In this document: one piece after another, positions 1 through 8,680 of the stretch
How positions within the stretch are numbered: the first letter of the stretch is position 1
Layout: each line of letters starts with the position of its first letter
Assembly (NCBI GenBank): GCA_013306675.1
Contig: JABLUY010000146.1
Location: 1 to 64,000 of the forward strand
Direction: 5' to 3'
DNA length: 64,000 nt
Source of the DNA: Thraustochytrium sp. TN22
Lineage: Eukaryota > Sar > Bigyra > Thraustochytrida > Thraustochytriidae
Notes under the pieces: model-generated
Told to the model about the DNA's origin: nothing
What the model saw: only the letters and a program-made list of their open reading frames with translations
Databases searched by the model: none
Position numbers and translations under genes: made by a program

Positions 1-891
1 GAGCGCGCGCGCGGGCGGCCGGGTGGGCGGACGGATGGATGGATGTATGTTTGAATGGATGCGCGATTTGGATGCGCGACGACGACTTCGAAATTCGAAA
101 AGGCGACTGACTGCACCAGAGGCGCGCGCGCGCGAGCGGCCCTCGCGCCGAGGCCGGCGGCGCGGGCGGCGGCGGGCAGACGCGGCGCGGCGCGGGGCGA
201 GCCCGGGCGAGCCCAGGCGCGGCGCGAGGCGAGGCGCGAGGCGAGGCGAGGCGGCGATTTGGTTCCCCGCGGCTCTCGGGGCGAGCAGCTGCACGAGGCA
301 CGGGCGCGTCAGGCGAGGCCGAGGCGCGAGCTGGAGGCGCGCGGCGCTGGAGGCGGAAGAGGCCGCGCGGGCGAGGGCGCAGGGTCTGGAGTCTGGACGC
401 GACGAGCACAGCCTTGGCAGCGAATATCAGGCGGAGCGTGGCGTCACGTCGAGTTTGACGTGCCTGCGGAGGTACATGTAGTACAGCTGCAGCGTGCACG
501 GCCCTTCTCTTGTCATCGTCATCAGGCTGCATGTACTTAAGGCCTAGACTACTGGTGGTGGCACTGGGACCCTACCACCCGGTACCCCTGGAACCATACC
601 GAGAAAGGCTGGGTGGTGGAAACGTGTGGAGACTTGGCCTGGAGAAGCGTGTCTTGCAAGATCGATCGACTGGGATCGTTGTGAAGAGCGTCGGCGTGGG
701 GGAGGAGATGGGCCAGCTCGGGCTCCAAGTCTGGGGTGCGTGTTGCGGATCAAGAAAGAGGTCACTGTGACACTGACTGACTCATCACGATTCACGGCCC
801 TCATCAGAGGACACGGACACATGGCGGCGGCCAGTAATAGACGAGCAAGCCCTGCGCACAAGCCACGGCGCGCGAGCCACGGCGCGCGAGC
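1..891. other. Intergenic, upstream of the TilS-like gene; no supported gene
   Basis: GC-rich sequence with GGCGA/GCGAG runs near 215-255 and GATG repeats near 30-60. Open frames here have R/A-rich compositions typical of non-coding GC-rich DNA. One short stretch from about 541 could encode a tryptophan-rich peptide (WWWHWDP, RYPWNH) next to a possible AG acceptor, but I could not place it in a gene. The last 130 bp before the ATG at 892 probably hold the promoter. Confidence 0.5.
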
Positions 892-3150
892 ATGGGCGAG
901 GAGCTGGCGGAGCTGGCGGAGCACGTGCTGCAGGTGTGGTTCGGGTCGGGCCGCGCACGCGAGCTGGAGGCGCGGCGGCGCGAGCTGTGGTTTGCAGGCG
1001 ATGGCGAGGCCAGGGCCAAGGCGGACGCGCTGGTGGAGCGCGAGCTAGGCGAGGCCTTCCGGGCGGCGCGCGAGGCGGACGGCGACCTGGTGCGCGCGTG
1101 GGGCGGGCCGCGCGCGAGCGCCAGGCAGCGGCTGGCGCTCGTGGTGCTACTGGACCAAGCCTCGCGGCACCTGCTGCGCGGGCAGGAGGCCGAGATCGAC
1201 GCCTGCACGCGCGAGGCCGTGCAGCATGCGCGCGCGGCGCTGGAGGCCGGGCTCGACCGGCACCTGCGCGCCGCGGAGTTCTGCTTCCTGATGCTCCCGC
1301 TGCGCCACTTTCTCAAACGCATGCCGGACGACGAGGCCTGCCCAGCGCTGCGCGCCCTGCTCAAAGCGCGCGGCGATGAGCGCCAGGAAGACGAGGACGC
1401 GCACATGCGCGCGCTGGAGCGCTTCGACACAGCGACGGCAGCCTCGGACGTGCTCAGCGCGCGGAGCTCCGCGCAGCGCCCGCCCGAGTTCTCGGCCGCC
1501 GACGTGCTGGAGGACGGCGAAGCCATGGCGGCCCAGGTCGACGCGCCGCTGCAGGACGAGGACCTTGCGCGCATCGCCAAGGACCGCGTCTACGCGCTGG
1601 TGGCCGCCTTTCTAGATGCGCGCGTTGGCCGCGACGACGCGCTCTTCGTCTCGCTCTCGGGTGGTGTCGACAGCATGGTCATCGCCAAATGTCTGGCCGT
1701 GTACGCGCAGCAGCAGCCGCCGCCGCCGGCGGCCGGGCCCGCCATCAGGAGAAAGAAGGCGCGGCATGAGGCGCCCGCGCCGGACGCCGACGCCAACGCC
1801 GACGCCGTGCCGGCCGCAGCGCCCCGGGACCGGCGGCGCGTCGTGGCCGTGCACATCGACTACGGGAACCGGCCCGAGAGCGGCGCCGAGGCGGACGTGG
1901 TGCGGCGCTGGTGCGCGGCGCACGGCATCGAGTGCCGCGTCAAGGCCATCACCGAGGTGCGGCGCGGCGCGACGCCGCGCGACGAGTACGAGAAGCGGTC
2001 GCGCGAGCTGCGCTTCAGCGCGTACCGGGACGCCATGGCAGCGGACGATGCGCGCGAGTCCGGCATCATGTTTGGCCACCACCGCGGCGACCTGCAGGAG
2101 AACGTGCTGAGCAACGCGCTCAAGGGCGTCGGCGTGCTGGAGCTCTCGGGCATGGCCGCCGAGAGCCGCATCGACGGCGTGCGCGTGTGGCGGCCGCTGC
2201 TGGCGCTCAACAAGGACGCCATCTACGAGTTCGCGCAGCGGCACCACGTGCCGTGGTTCAAGGACACGACGCCGCGCTGGTCGACGCGCGGCAAGCTGCG
2301 CAACCGGCTGTGGCCGGCGCTCGCGCTGGTGTACGGCTCGGGCTTTGGCACGCCGCTCGCGTCGCTGGCGCTGCAGTCGGACGAGCTCAACGCCATGCTG
2401 CGCGCCGACCTCTTTGAGCCGTTCTGGAGGTCCATCGCGTACGGCGCGCTCGGCGCGTGGATCCCGCTCTCGCAGCGCGAGTGGGACCGCGCGGCCTTCT
2501 TTTGGCGCCACGCGCTGCGCCACGTGAGCCGCCAGCTCGGCGCGCCCACCTTCCGCGAGCAGCCCGTGGCGCGCCTGGTGGGCGTGCTGCAGCGGCGCAA
2601 GTTCCAGGGCAAGAACAAGGACCTCGAGGGCGTTTGGGTCGACCTGCGCCAGCAGAACCCGACGCTGCTCCTGGGCCGAGGCCGCGCGCTCTGCATCTTT
2701 CGCGAGGAGGCGCACATCTCGCCCAGCGCCACGCAGCCGCCCAGCGTGCAGCACCCGGGCATATGGGACCGCCTGGGCCTGGCCGGCTCCCTGCCGCGCC
2801 TCTTGCCGGACGGCTCCTCGCACCGGTTCGGCGCCTACCGCGTGCGCATCGCGGCCGCCGGCCCGGCGGCGGCTCTGGCCCTGGCCCCGGAGGAGGAGGG
2901 CGGCGGCGGCGGCGCACCTGCGTCCTTTGACCTCGCGACCTGGGTCGCCACAGGCGCGCTCTGCTACGAGCTCCCGCCCGCCGCGGCCTACGTCGCCTGC
3001 AAGCAGTACGGCCGCGACGTGCCGTTTTTCCACGGCGTCGACCGCAAGGTGCGCGCCATGATCCCCACCTTTGTCCCGGATGGCAAGCCTCTGGCGCAGG
3101 GCGCGCCCGTGCGCGTGCACATCGAGTTCGCCCCGCCGCCGCCGCAGTGA
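892..3150 (+). CDS. DUF924 domain fused to tRNA(Ile)-lysidine synthase-like PP-loop ATPase
   Basis: 752 residues, no intron seen. Residues ~5-150 fit DUF924 (VLQVWFG at the start, then a long helical stretch with LALVVLLDQASRHLLRGQ). A PP-loop N-type ATP pyrophosphatase follows: SGGVDS at 256-261, a low-complexity insert (~273-317), GHHRGDLQENVL from ~395, and KDTTPRWSTRGKLRNRLWPAL-type C-terminal signature. TilS enzymes join lysine to C34 of tRNA-Ile(CAU) using ATP. The family is bacterial and organellar, so a mitochondrial role is the natural inference, but no clear presequence is visible. The ~300 residues after the catalytic core are not recognised. The ATG at 892 is the first that includes the DUF924 motif. 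It could instead act on another tRNA base through the same PP-loop chemistry. The PP-loop assignment is firm; the substrate is inferred. Confidence 0.8.
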   Translation: MGEELAELAEHVLQVWFGSGRARELEARRRELWFAGDGEARAKADALVERELGEAFRAAREADGDLVRAWGGPRASARQRLALVVLLDQASRHLLRGQEAEIDACTREAVQHARAALEAGLDRHLRAAEFCFLMLPLRHFLKRMPDDEACPALRALLKARGDERQEDEDAHMRALERFDTATAASDVLSARSSAQRPPEFSAADVLEDGEAMAAQVDAPLQDEDLARIAKDRVYALVAAFLDARVGRDDALFVSLSGGVDSMVIAKCLAVYAQQQPPPPAAGPAIRRKKARHEAPAPDADANADAVPAAAPRDRRRVVAVHIDYGNRPESGAEADVVRRWCAAHGIECRVKAITEVRRGATPRDEYEKRSRELRFSAYRDAMAADDARESGIMFGHHRGDLQENVLSNALKGVGVLELSGMAAESRIDGVRVWRPLLALNKDAIYEFAQRHHVPWFKDTTPRWSTRGKLRNRLWPALALVYGSGFGTPLASLALQSDELNAMLRADLFEPFWRSIAYGALGAWIPLSQREWDRAAFFWRHALRHVSRQLGAPTFREQPVARLVGVLQRRKFQGKNKDLEGVWVDLRQQNPTLLLGRGRALCIFREEAHISPSATQPPSVQHPGIWDRLGLAGSLPRLLPDGSSHRFGAYRVRIAAAGPAAALALAPEEEGGGGGAPASFDLATWVATGALCYELPPAAAYVACKQYGRDVPFFHGVDRKVRAMIPTFVPDGKPLAQGAPVRVHIEFAPPPPQ

Positions 3151-3269
3151 CCTCGTCCTCCTCGGAGGCTCCTCTGACTGCCTCTGACTCTTACACGTGT
3201 GGCCACGTGTGTGTGTGTAAAGTAAGTTACGAGTACTTTGTCCTTTCCTCTGTCAGCCTCAAGGCCTGG

Positions 3270-3938
3270 CTACGCGGCCGGCTCGGCCGCCGCAGCGCCG
3301 TCCGCTTGCTGCTCGTACGGAGACGTGGTCTTGACAAAGCCCTCGGCAGGGCAAACGAGCATGACGGAGTTGCCACGGCACACCACGAGCCCCAGCGCGC
3401 GCGTCTTGTCGGTCGTCAGGCTCGGGTCCTCCGGGTCGCGCAGGAACTCCACCGTATCCTCCAGCACAATGTTCACCAGCTGGTCGTAGCCCTTGAGCGT
3501 GCCCACCACTGCGCGCAGCTCCCCGTGCGTCAGCCTCCGCCCTCCCTCGCCGCCTTCTCCCGCCTCCGCAACGTACCCTCTCGCCCGCCCTGGAATCGCA
3601 CGTGCACCTTCTTGTTGACATGATCTTTCAAATCGAGGATATCTCGCCTCTGCTGCTCGCCGCGCGCCGCGTTCTCTCCAGCGTCAGTCCTCCTCGCTCC
3701 GCCCGGCGCTCCGCTCTCCCTCCCTCCCTCCCTCCCTCGCCGCCCCGCGCGCGCGCGTCGCCTCTCGCGCCAACGTCCGTCGCAGGGCTGCCTGCCTGCG
3801 GCCTCGCCGCCGCGCCTCGCCGCGCCTCGCCTCGCCGCGCCCGCCGCGCCCGCCGCGCCTCGCGCGCCTGCTCTCGGGCGCGCCGGCGCGCCTCTCCTCC
3901 CTCCCTCCTCCCCGCCGCCGCCGCCGCGCGCACGCACC
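3270..3938 (-). CDS. LSM7: LSM7, U6 snRNA-associated Sm-like protein
   Basis: Proposed exons: 3936-3938, 3577-3652 and 3270-3508, giving 105 residues, close to the usual ~103. Exon 2 gives [22 protein letters not shown] and exon 3 gives [18 protein letters not shown] and [16 protein letters not shown], the Sm1 and Sm2 signatures of LSM7. It would sit in the Lsm1-7 (mRNA decay) and Lsm2-8 (U6 snRNP) rings. Intron 2 (3509-3576) is GTACGT..CAG with CTGAC inside. The only nearby start is an ATG at 3938 followed directly by GTGCGT, so exon 1 may be just the initiator codon. The exon 2 acceptor is ambiguous by 3 nt (3652 or 3649). Divergent from RPL23A. Exons 2 and 3 are firm; exon 1 is inferred. 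Confidence 0.85.
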
Positions 3939-4286
3939 ATCCTCCCGCGCCCGCGCGCCGCCGCGCGCCGCTCCGCTCCGCTCTGCTCTGCTCTCCTCCC
4001 GCCCAGCTGCCGCGCCCGCCGGCCCGCCCTGCGTCCGCCGCGCGCGCGCCCCCCCCGCGCCCCGGTGTGCGCCGCGCACACGCGCGCACACCGCCGGCCG
4101 CGGGCGGGCGCCGGCGCCCGCGCGCGCCGCAGTCGCGCTACCCTAGGCGGCGGCGCGCGATCGGTGGCCGCGGCGCCCGGCGCAAGCAGGGGGAACGCGG
4201 GGCGCGCGCGAGGGGCGGCGGCGCGGCTGGCGGCGGCGGCGGCGGCGCGCGCGGCAGACAGGGAGCGGCGAGCGACGCGAGGCACC
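3939..4286. promoter_or_regulatory. Divergent promoter region between LSM7 and RPL23A
   Basis: About 350 bp of extremely GC-rich DNA separate the two start codons. Both genes serve RNA metabolism or translation, so co-regulation from one region is plausible. No TATA-like box or discrete operator is evident. Confidence 0.45.
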
Positions 4287-4931
4287 ATGGCGCGCGGTAC
4301 GTGGCGGCGGCGGCGGCGGCGGCGGCGCGGGCGGCGCGGAGGCGGGGCGCGCGGGCGCCGGCCCGGCCCGGCCCGGCGCGGAGGGAGGGAGGGGGCCGGG
4401 AGCCCGAGGAGAGGGCGAGGAAGAGCGCGAGGGAGAGGGAGAGGAAGGCGGCGAGGAAGAGGCGGGAGACTGACGGAGGCGCGGGACGCGAGAGGCGACG
4501 CAGAGCAGAAGAGCAAGGCGCAGGATGCGGCCAACGCGCACCGCGGCTCGAAGAGCAGCAAGAAGGTGACGCTGCGCACCAAGGCCCACTTCTACCGGCC
4601 CAAGACCAAGGTGACGCGCAAGGCCCCCACCTATGCGCGCAAGTCCAAGGCCGGCCAGCAGGTCGCCAAGATGGACAAGTACCGCATCATCCGCGCGCCC
4701 TTGTCAACCGAGTCCGCCATGAAGAAGATCGAGGACCACAACACCCTCGTCTTCATCGTCGATATCCTCGCCAACAAGCGCCAGATCAAGGCCGCCGCCA
4801 AGGAGCTCTACGACATCCAGGCCGAGAAGGTCAACACCCTCATCCGCCCGGACGGCCAGAAGAAGGCCTACGTCAAGCTCACCCAGGACTACGATGCTCT
4901 CGAGATCGCCAACCGCATCGGCATCATCTAA
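4287..4931 (+). CDS. RPL23A: Ribosomal protein L23a (uL23), cytosolic large subunit
   Basis: Exon 1 is only 10 nt (4287-4296: Met-Ala-Arg plus one base). The intron 4297-4503 starts GTACGT, holds CTGAC near 4470 and ends GCAG. Exon 2 is 4504-4931. The spliced product is 145 residues: [14 protein letters not shown], a basic [11 protein letters not shown] stretch, then the diagnostic [20 protein letters not shown]-like block (here [15 protein letters not shown]), [14 protein letters not shown] and [14 protein letters not shown] at the C-terminus. uL23 lies at the polypeptide exit tunnel and binds 26S/28S rRNA; chaperones and SRP dock there. The exon join restores phase exactly (G + AG). The C-terminal exon match is unambiguous. 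Confidence 0.95.
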   Translation: MARGTWRRRRRRRRGRRGGGARGRRPGPARRGGREGAGSPRRGRGRARGRGRGRRRGRGGRLTEARDARGDAEQKSKAQDAANAHRGSKSSKKVTLRTKAHFYRPKTKVTRKAPTYARKSKAGQQVAKMDKYRIIRAPLSTESAMKKIEDHNTLVFIVDILANKRQIKAAAKELYDIQAEKVNTLIRPDGQKKAYVKLTQDYDALEIANRIGII

Positions 4932-6084
4932 CCTATTCCTGCTGTGCGCCTTTTGCTTTGGCTTGATGATGATTTGCTTCTCCCGGCCAGGCAGTCAAGA
5001 CGTGCGGTCTTGGTGAGCTAGCTAGGCAGCTATTGACCTGCCAAGTTGCGCTCGAGACGCCATGTTGCACCGTGCTGCGTCTCTAGTGTGCAAGGCAGAG
5101 GGACGCTAGCCTTGTGTTGTTCCTTTCACAAGCATGTTGTCTCCTACTTTTCGTTCACACCTGAGCGAGAGCTGTCGAAGCGAGAGCTGTCGAAGCGAGA
5201 GCGATTGAAGCGAGAGAGCGATTGAAGTGAAAGTGATTTTAAAGCGACCGCGATTCAAGCGACAGCGGTATTGAAGCGACCGCGATTCAAGCGACCGCGA
5301 TTCAAGCGACAGCTATATTGAAGTGAGAGGTTATCGTGTGACTGGATCATGAGTTACACGTGGCTGGAGGGAGACGGTGCAACGCCTTGCAGCACAAGTT
5401 GCTTCTCTAAGCCTACACTGGCGCATTCTCTTTCAATGCAGCGGCTTGCTGACTGGCTGCAACAAAGCAACCTGTACCCTTTTGGCATAACCTTACGCGG
5501 CAGCTACTTGGTTGCGTGCCATTCCTCTTTGCTTGTGCTCTTTGGCTCCCGTTTTCCTTGAGCAGGGTTTCTATCTTCATGTTAGCTAAAGGTCGTAGGT
5601 CGTCGTCATCGCCGTCGTCGTCTCAATGGTCTCCATTTTGCTAAACTTGACAAGGTGGTCGGCACGCAAGAGCCCGCCTCACCTGAGAAGCACCATTCAA
5701 CGCTGCCTGAGACCCAGCTGCTTTTCCCAAATCGTCAAGACCAGTCGCGGAGAGTGCGCAGACGGTATGCGCAGATGGCAAGGCGCAGATGGCAAGGCGG
5801 GACAGCATAGGCTTGCCTCGAAATCCCCCATCAAGACGTGCGTCAACTCGTACGAAACAAGCGTCAACTTGTGCACATTGCTCCTCCGTTTGTTTGGGGG
5901 TGACTACTTTAGAAAAGCGCGCTTGGCACTCAGAGCGCATGCATGCCGCAGGGAAAAACGATGGTTGCTCGCAAACGTCAGGCTCAGGATTTCTCTCTGC
6001 GCCAGAATGTGCTCTGTCATCGTCGTTCGTGCCAAGCTTGCCACGGTAGGTGCGACGGGACCAGGCTCCACGCTCCGTTTCCCT
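4932..6084. other. Intergenic between RPL23A and the 77-aa protein; no supported gene
   Basis: Two converging genes end here. Base composition is less GC-rich than elsewhere. It contains a degenerate tandem repeat (separate entry). The open frames present show no recognisable domains or splice-consistent structure. Confidence 0.5.
5164..5330. repeat. Degenerate GCGA(C/G)-GATT-AA tandem repeat
   Basis: About 165 bp of imperfect units such as GCGACCGCGATTCAA and GCGAGAGCTGTCGAA, each about 15 bp, repeated roughly ten times with substitutions. It lies in the RPL23A 3' flank. Confidence 0.8.
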
Positions 6085-6519
6085 TTAAACCTCGGGGTCC
6101 ACGCCGATCTTCTTCCATCGCCGCGAGGGCTTGTTGTCCGGGCTGCAGTCGTACTCAATCTGTGTCACATCAAGCGCATTGCCAGTGGATCGTCAGTGAG
6201 GGCCGCGCGCCACGAAGAAGACGCCTGGGTCTGCGAGCACGCAACGTACGACGTAGGGCTCGCTGAGCGCAGCGGCGGTCATGACGATGCCGACCGCGAG
6301 GCCGAAACCGATGACCGTGTTGCGCTTCCAGAACGGGGTGTCATACCACCAGCTGCGCAGCGTCTCGCCCTCGTCCGTCAGTCCCCCGCGCTGCCTCCCC
6401 GCGGCCGCCTCCGCCGCCCATCCTCGCGAGTCGTCTCCTCCTTCCCCCCGCCTCCCAACCTACCCGCCCGCCGGCGACCAGACCCATTTCGGGGTAGCGT
6501 AGCGCGGCCCGCCGCCCAT
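6085..6519 (-). CDS. Small single-TM protein of the MGGGPRY/KWVWSP type, probably mitochondrial
   Basis: Three exons: 6464-6519, 6250-6352 and 6085-6159, giving 77 residues. Exon 1 reads MGGGPRYATPKWVWSPAGG, exon 2 WWYDTPFWKRNTVIGFGLAV and a hydrophobic span ending LSEPYV, exon 3 NKPSRRWKKIGVDPEV. Donors are GTAGGT and GTACGT; both introns hold CTGAC before the acceptor, and reading phase closes exactly. I recall plant proteins with the same N-terminus (MGGGPRYP-PKWVWSPSGGW), a tryptophan/WKRNT block, one membrane helix and a basic C-terminal tail. They are small mitochondrial proteins, possibly respiratory-chain accessory subunits. That function is from memory and is uncertain. Each exon is too short to be seen as an open frame of its own. 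Divergent from mitochondrial uL1m, which fits a mitochondrial role. Confidence 0.82.
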
Positions 6520-7028
6520 GCTGCTCTCCCTCCCGCTGTCGCTCGCTGCCTTGTGCTGCCTGCGTCGTCCGTGCGCGCCGCGTCGTCGTCGTCGTCGTCG
6601 CCCTCGCCCTCGTCAGTCATCCCTCGCGCCTCCCTCCCCCGCCGCGCGGCGCCCGGCCTCGCCTCGCGGCGCCTGGCCTCGCCTGGCCTCGCCGCCTCGC
6701 CCCGCCCCGCCTCGCCTCGCACCTACGCGCCGCAAGCCGCTCTGCGCGCCGCCCGCGCGCCGCCGCGCGCCTCCGCCTCCTCCCTCCCGCGCGCCGCGAG
6801 CAGCGGCGGCAGCGGCGCGCGCCTTAAGCGGCGCCTTAAGCGGCGCAAGGGGCACAATTGAAGGGCCCGGCGGCCGGCGGGCACAATTGAAGGGCCGGCA
6901 AGGGGCACATTTGAAGGGCCGGGCGAGGGGAGAGGAGGAGAGGGAGAGGAGGAGAGGCGTGGCTGGCAGGCGCAGGCGCAGCGGCCGCGCGCGAAATTCA
7001 AACGCGCAGCGGCGCGCGGCGCGGCGCG
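6520..7028. promoter_or_regulatory. Divergent promoter between the 77-aa protein and uL1m
   Basis: About 510 bp hold a triple 18-bp direct repeat (6850-6920) and two GCGCCTTAAGCG elements just upstream (~6820-6846). The rest is C-rich or G-rich sequence with no supported coding. Confidence 0.55.
6850..6920. repeat. Three 18-bp direct repeats, GGGCACAATTGAAGGGCC type
   Basis: Copies at 6850-6867 and 6879-6896 are identical; the third at 6903-6920 differs by one base (ACATTTG for ACAATTG). Start-to-start spacing is 29 and 24 bp. They sit 110-180 bp upstream of the uL1m start codon, within the divergent promoter. The A/T-containing cores stand out in a very GC-rich background, which suggests protein-binding sites. 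Confidence 0.75.
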
Positions 7029-8192
7029 ATGCTGGCGGCGGCGGCGCGCGCGGCGCGGCCCGCGGGGCGCGGCGCGGCCAGGTGGCTGAGCGAGGCCAGG
7101 GGCGCGGCGACGGGCGCGGAGGCGGCGAGGGCCGCGGCGGCGGCGGCGACGACCACGGCGACCGCGGCGACGACTGCGGCGACGACTGCGGCGACGGGCG
7201 GCGAGACGGAGCATGCCGCGCACGAGGGAATGAGGGTGGACGCGGAGAGGGACGACGTGGAGAAGGTGATGTTTGAGGAGGAAGCGCTGGAGGAGACGGC
7301 GGCCTTGGCCGAGGCCAGGGGCGTCGGGGAGGAGGCTGCGGCAAAGGGCGCCGGCGTGGCAAGGTCGCTGTTTGCGGACGAGGACGAGGCGGCGCTGCGC
7401 GTGAAGCGGCCGCCGCCGCCGCCCAAGCCGGTGTCCAAGCAGCATCTCATGATGCGCGAGGACCCCGAGTACGAGAAGGTGGTCAAGAAGGTGGCCTTGA
7501 CGCCGCGCCACGCCCTGGGCCTGGCCCGGCACTTCCAGGATCGCTTCTTCAAGAAGCATGGGGCGCTCGATATCACCGTGAAGCTCAACCTGGACGTGCG
7601 CAAGGCCGACCAGGTCATCCGCACCTCGGTCGTCCTGCCCAAGCCGACCGGCTCCATCAAGCGCGTGGCCGTCTTCGCCGGCCCCGGCCTCGCCGACGAG
7701 GCGCGCGAGGCCGGCGCCGTCCTCGTGGGCTCCGAGGACCTGCTGGACCGGGTGCGCAACACCAAGAAGGTCAACCGCCTCATGGACGTCTGTCTCGCTA
7801 CGCCCGACCAGGTGCCCGTTGTGCGCCAGCTCGCGCGCGTGCTCGGCCCCAAGGGCCTCCTGCCCAACGAGAAGGTCGGCACCATCACCTCCGAGCTCGC
7901 CCGGGACGTTCCATTATTTGCTACGCGCACCGTGGAGATGCGTACCGACAAGTTTGGTCTCCTGCACGCGCGCTTCGCCTCGCTCACCATGGATGACGAG
8001 GACATCCTCGCCAACTTCCGCGCCTACATGAAGGCTGTCACCGACAACAAGCCCTCCGGCGCCAAGGGCCGCTACATCACTGCCATTTCCATCGCCACGG
8101 CTCAAGGTCCGGGCATCTGGGTCGACATGGACTATGGCTCGCCCACCAGCGCGCACTTTATGCGTGACGACCCCCTCCCCCCCAAAAACTGA
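7029..8192 (+). CDS. MRPL1: Mitochondrial large ribosomal subunit protein uL1m
   Basis: 387 residues without a visible intron. The first ~110 residues are Ala/Arg-rich and low in acids at the very N-terminus ([13 protein letters not shown]), as expected for a mitochondrial presequence. The L1 fold follows: ALDITVKLNLDVRKADQVIR, SVVLPKPTGSIKRVAVFA, EAGAVLVGSEDLLDRV, CLATPDQVPVVRQLARVLG, PKGLLPNEKVGTIT. L1 forms the mobile stalk of the large subunit and helps release deacylated tRNA. The LGPKGLLPNEKVGT block matches the family signature (GPRGLMPNPKxGT). Shares a promoter region with a second likely mitochondrial gene. Confidence 0.93.
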   Translation: MLAAAARAARPAGRGAARWLSEARGAATGAEAARAAAAAATTTATAATTAATTAATGGETEHAAHEGMRVDAERDDVEKVMFEEEALEETAALAEARGVGEEAAAKGAGVARSLFADEDEAALRVKRPPPPPKPVSKQHLMMREDPEYEKVVKKVALTPRHALGLARHFQDRFFKKHGALDITVKLNLDVRKADQVIRTSVVLPKPTGSIKRVAVFAGPGLADEAREAGAVLVGSEDLLDRVRNTKKVNRLMDVCLATPDQVPVVRQLARVLGPKGLLPNEKVGTITSELARDVPLFATRTVEMRTDKFGLLHARFASLTMDDEDILANFRAYMKAVTDNKPSGAKGRYITAISIATAQGPGIWVDMDYGSPTSAHFMRDDPLPPKN

Positions 8193-8680
8193 ACGTGAAT
8201 CCGCGCGTGCCTCTCCATGCGTGCGTGCACGTCGCATTGCGCGGCTGCCCTCTTTTCTTTTTCAGTGGGCATTTTGGCCTAGCTAGAGCCTGGTGCAAAG
8301 AAAAAAATCCTTGGAAGGAGGTTAGCTTGTCTCTCTCTCTCTGTGTGTGTGTGCGTCCAAATGACACCATGCTTCGCTTGCTTGGCGCGCGAGCAAGTCG
8401 AGTGAGTCGAGCGAGCGAGCGAGCGAGCATTGATCCCATGCGTGCCATGCTCATGCTGCGCGCAGCGTGACACGCGCGCCCTCACTGGCACTGTCAGGCT
8501 TGCAGTGCTGTGACTCGGAGCCAAGTGGCAGCGTAACGGCTCCGCCAGCCGGGCTTGCACTCGAATTCGGACTCGCACTCGGACTCAGACATCATCAACT
8601 CAATCGACAGAACGCTTGCCGCGCACGCGCACGCGCGCGCACGCGCACGTGCTGCGCGTGCGCAAGCTTTCTGCCGGCCC
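8193..8680. other. Intergenic; CT/TG microsatellite, no supported gene
   Basis: Holds a CTCTCTCTCTCTGTGTGTGTGTG microsatellite near 8328-8352 and GAGC repeats near 8405-8430. Short open frames overlap these repeats and lack any recognisable features. Confidence 0.5.

Noticed and set aside
1612-3120. 502-codon minus-strand frame over the TilS-like gene
   Set aside because: Composition is R/H/A-rich without motifs; it mirrors the TilS-like coding sequence.
3530-4582. 350-codon minus-strand frame upstream of LSM7
   Set aside because: Only its last ~25 codons before the GTACGT donor ([10 protein letters not shown]) are real coding; the rest is GC-rich intron and promoter.
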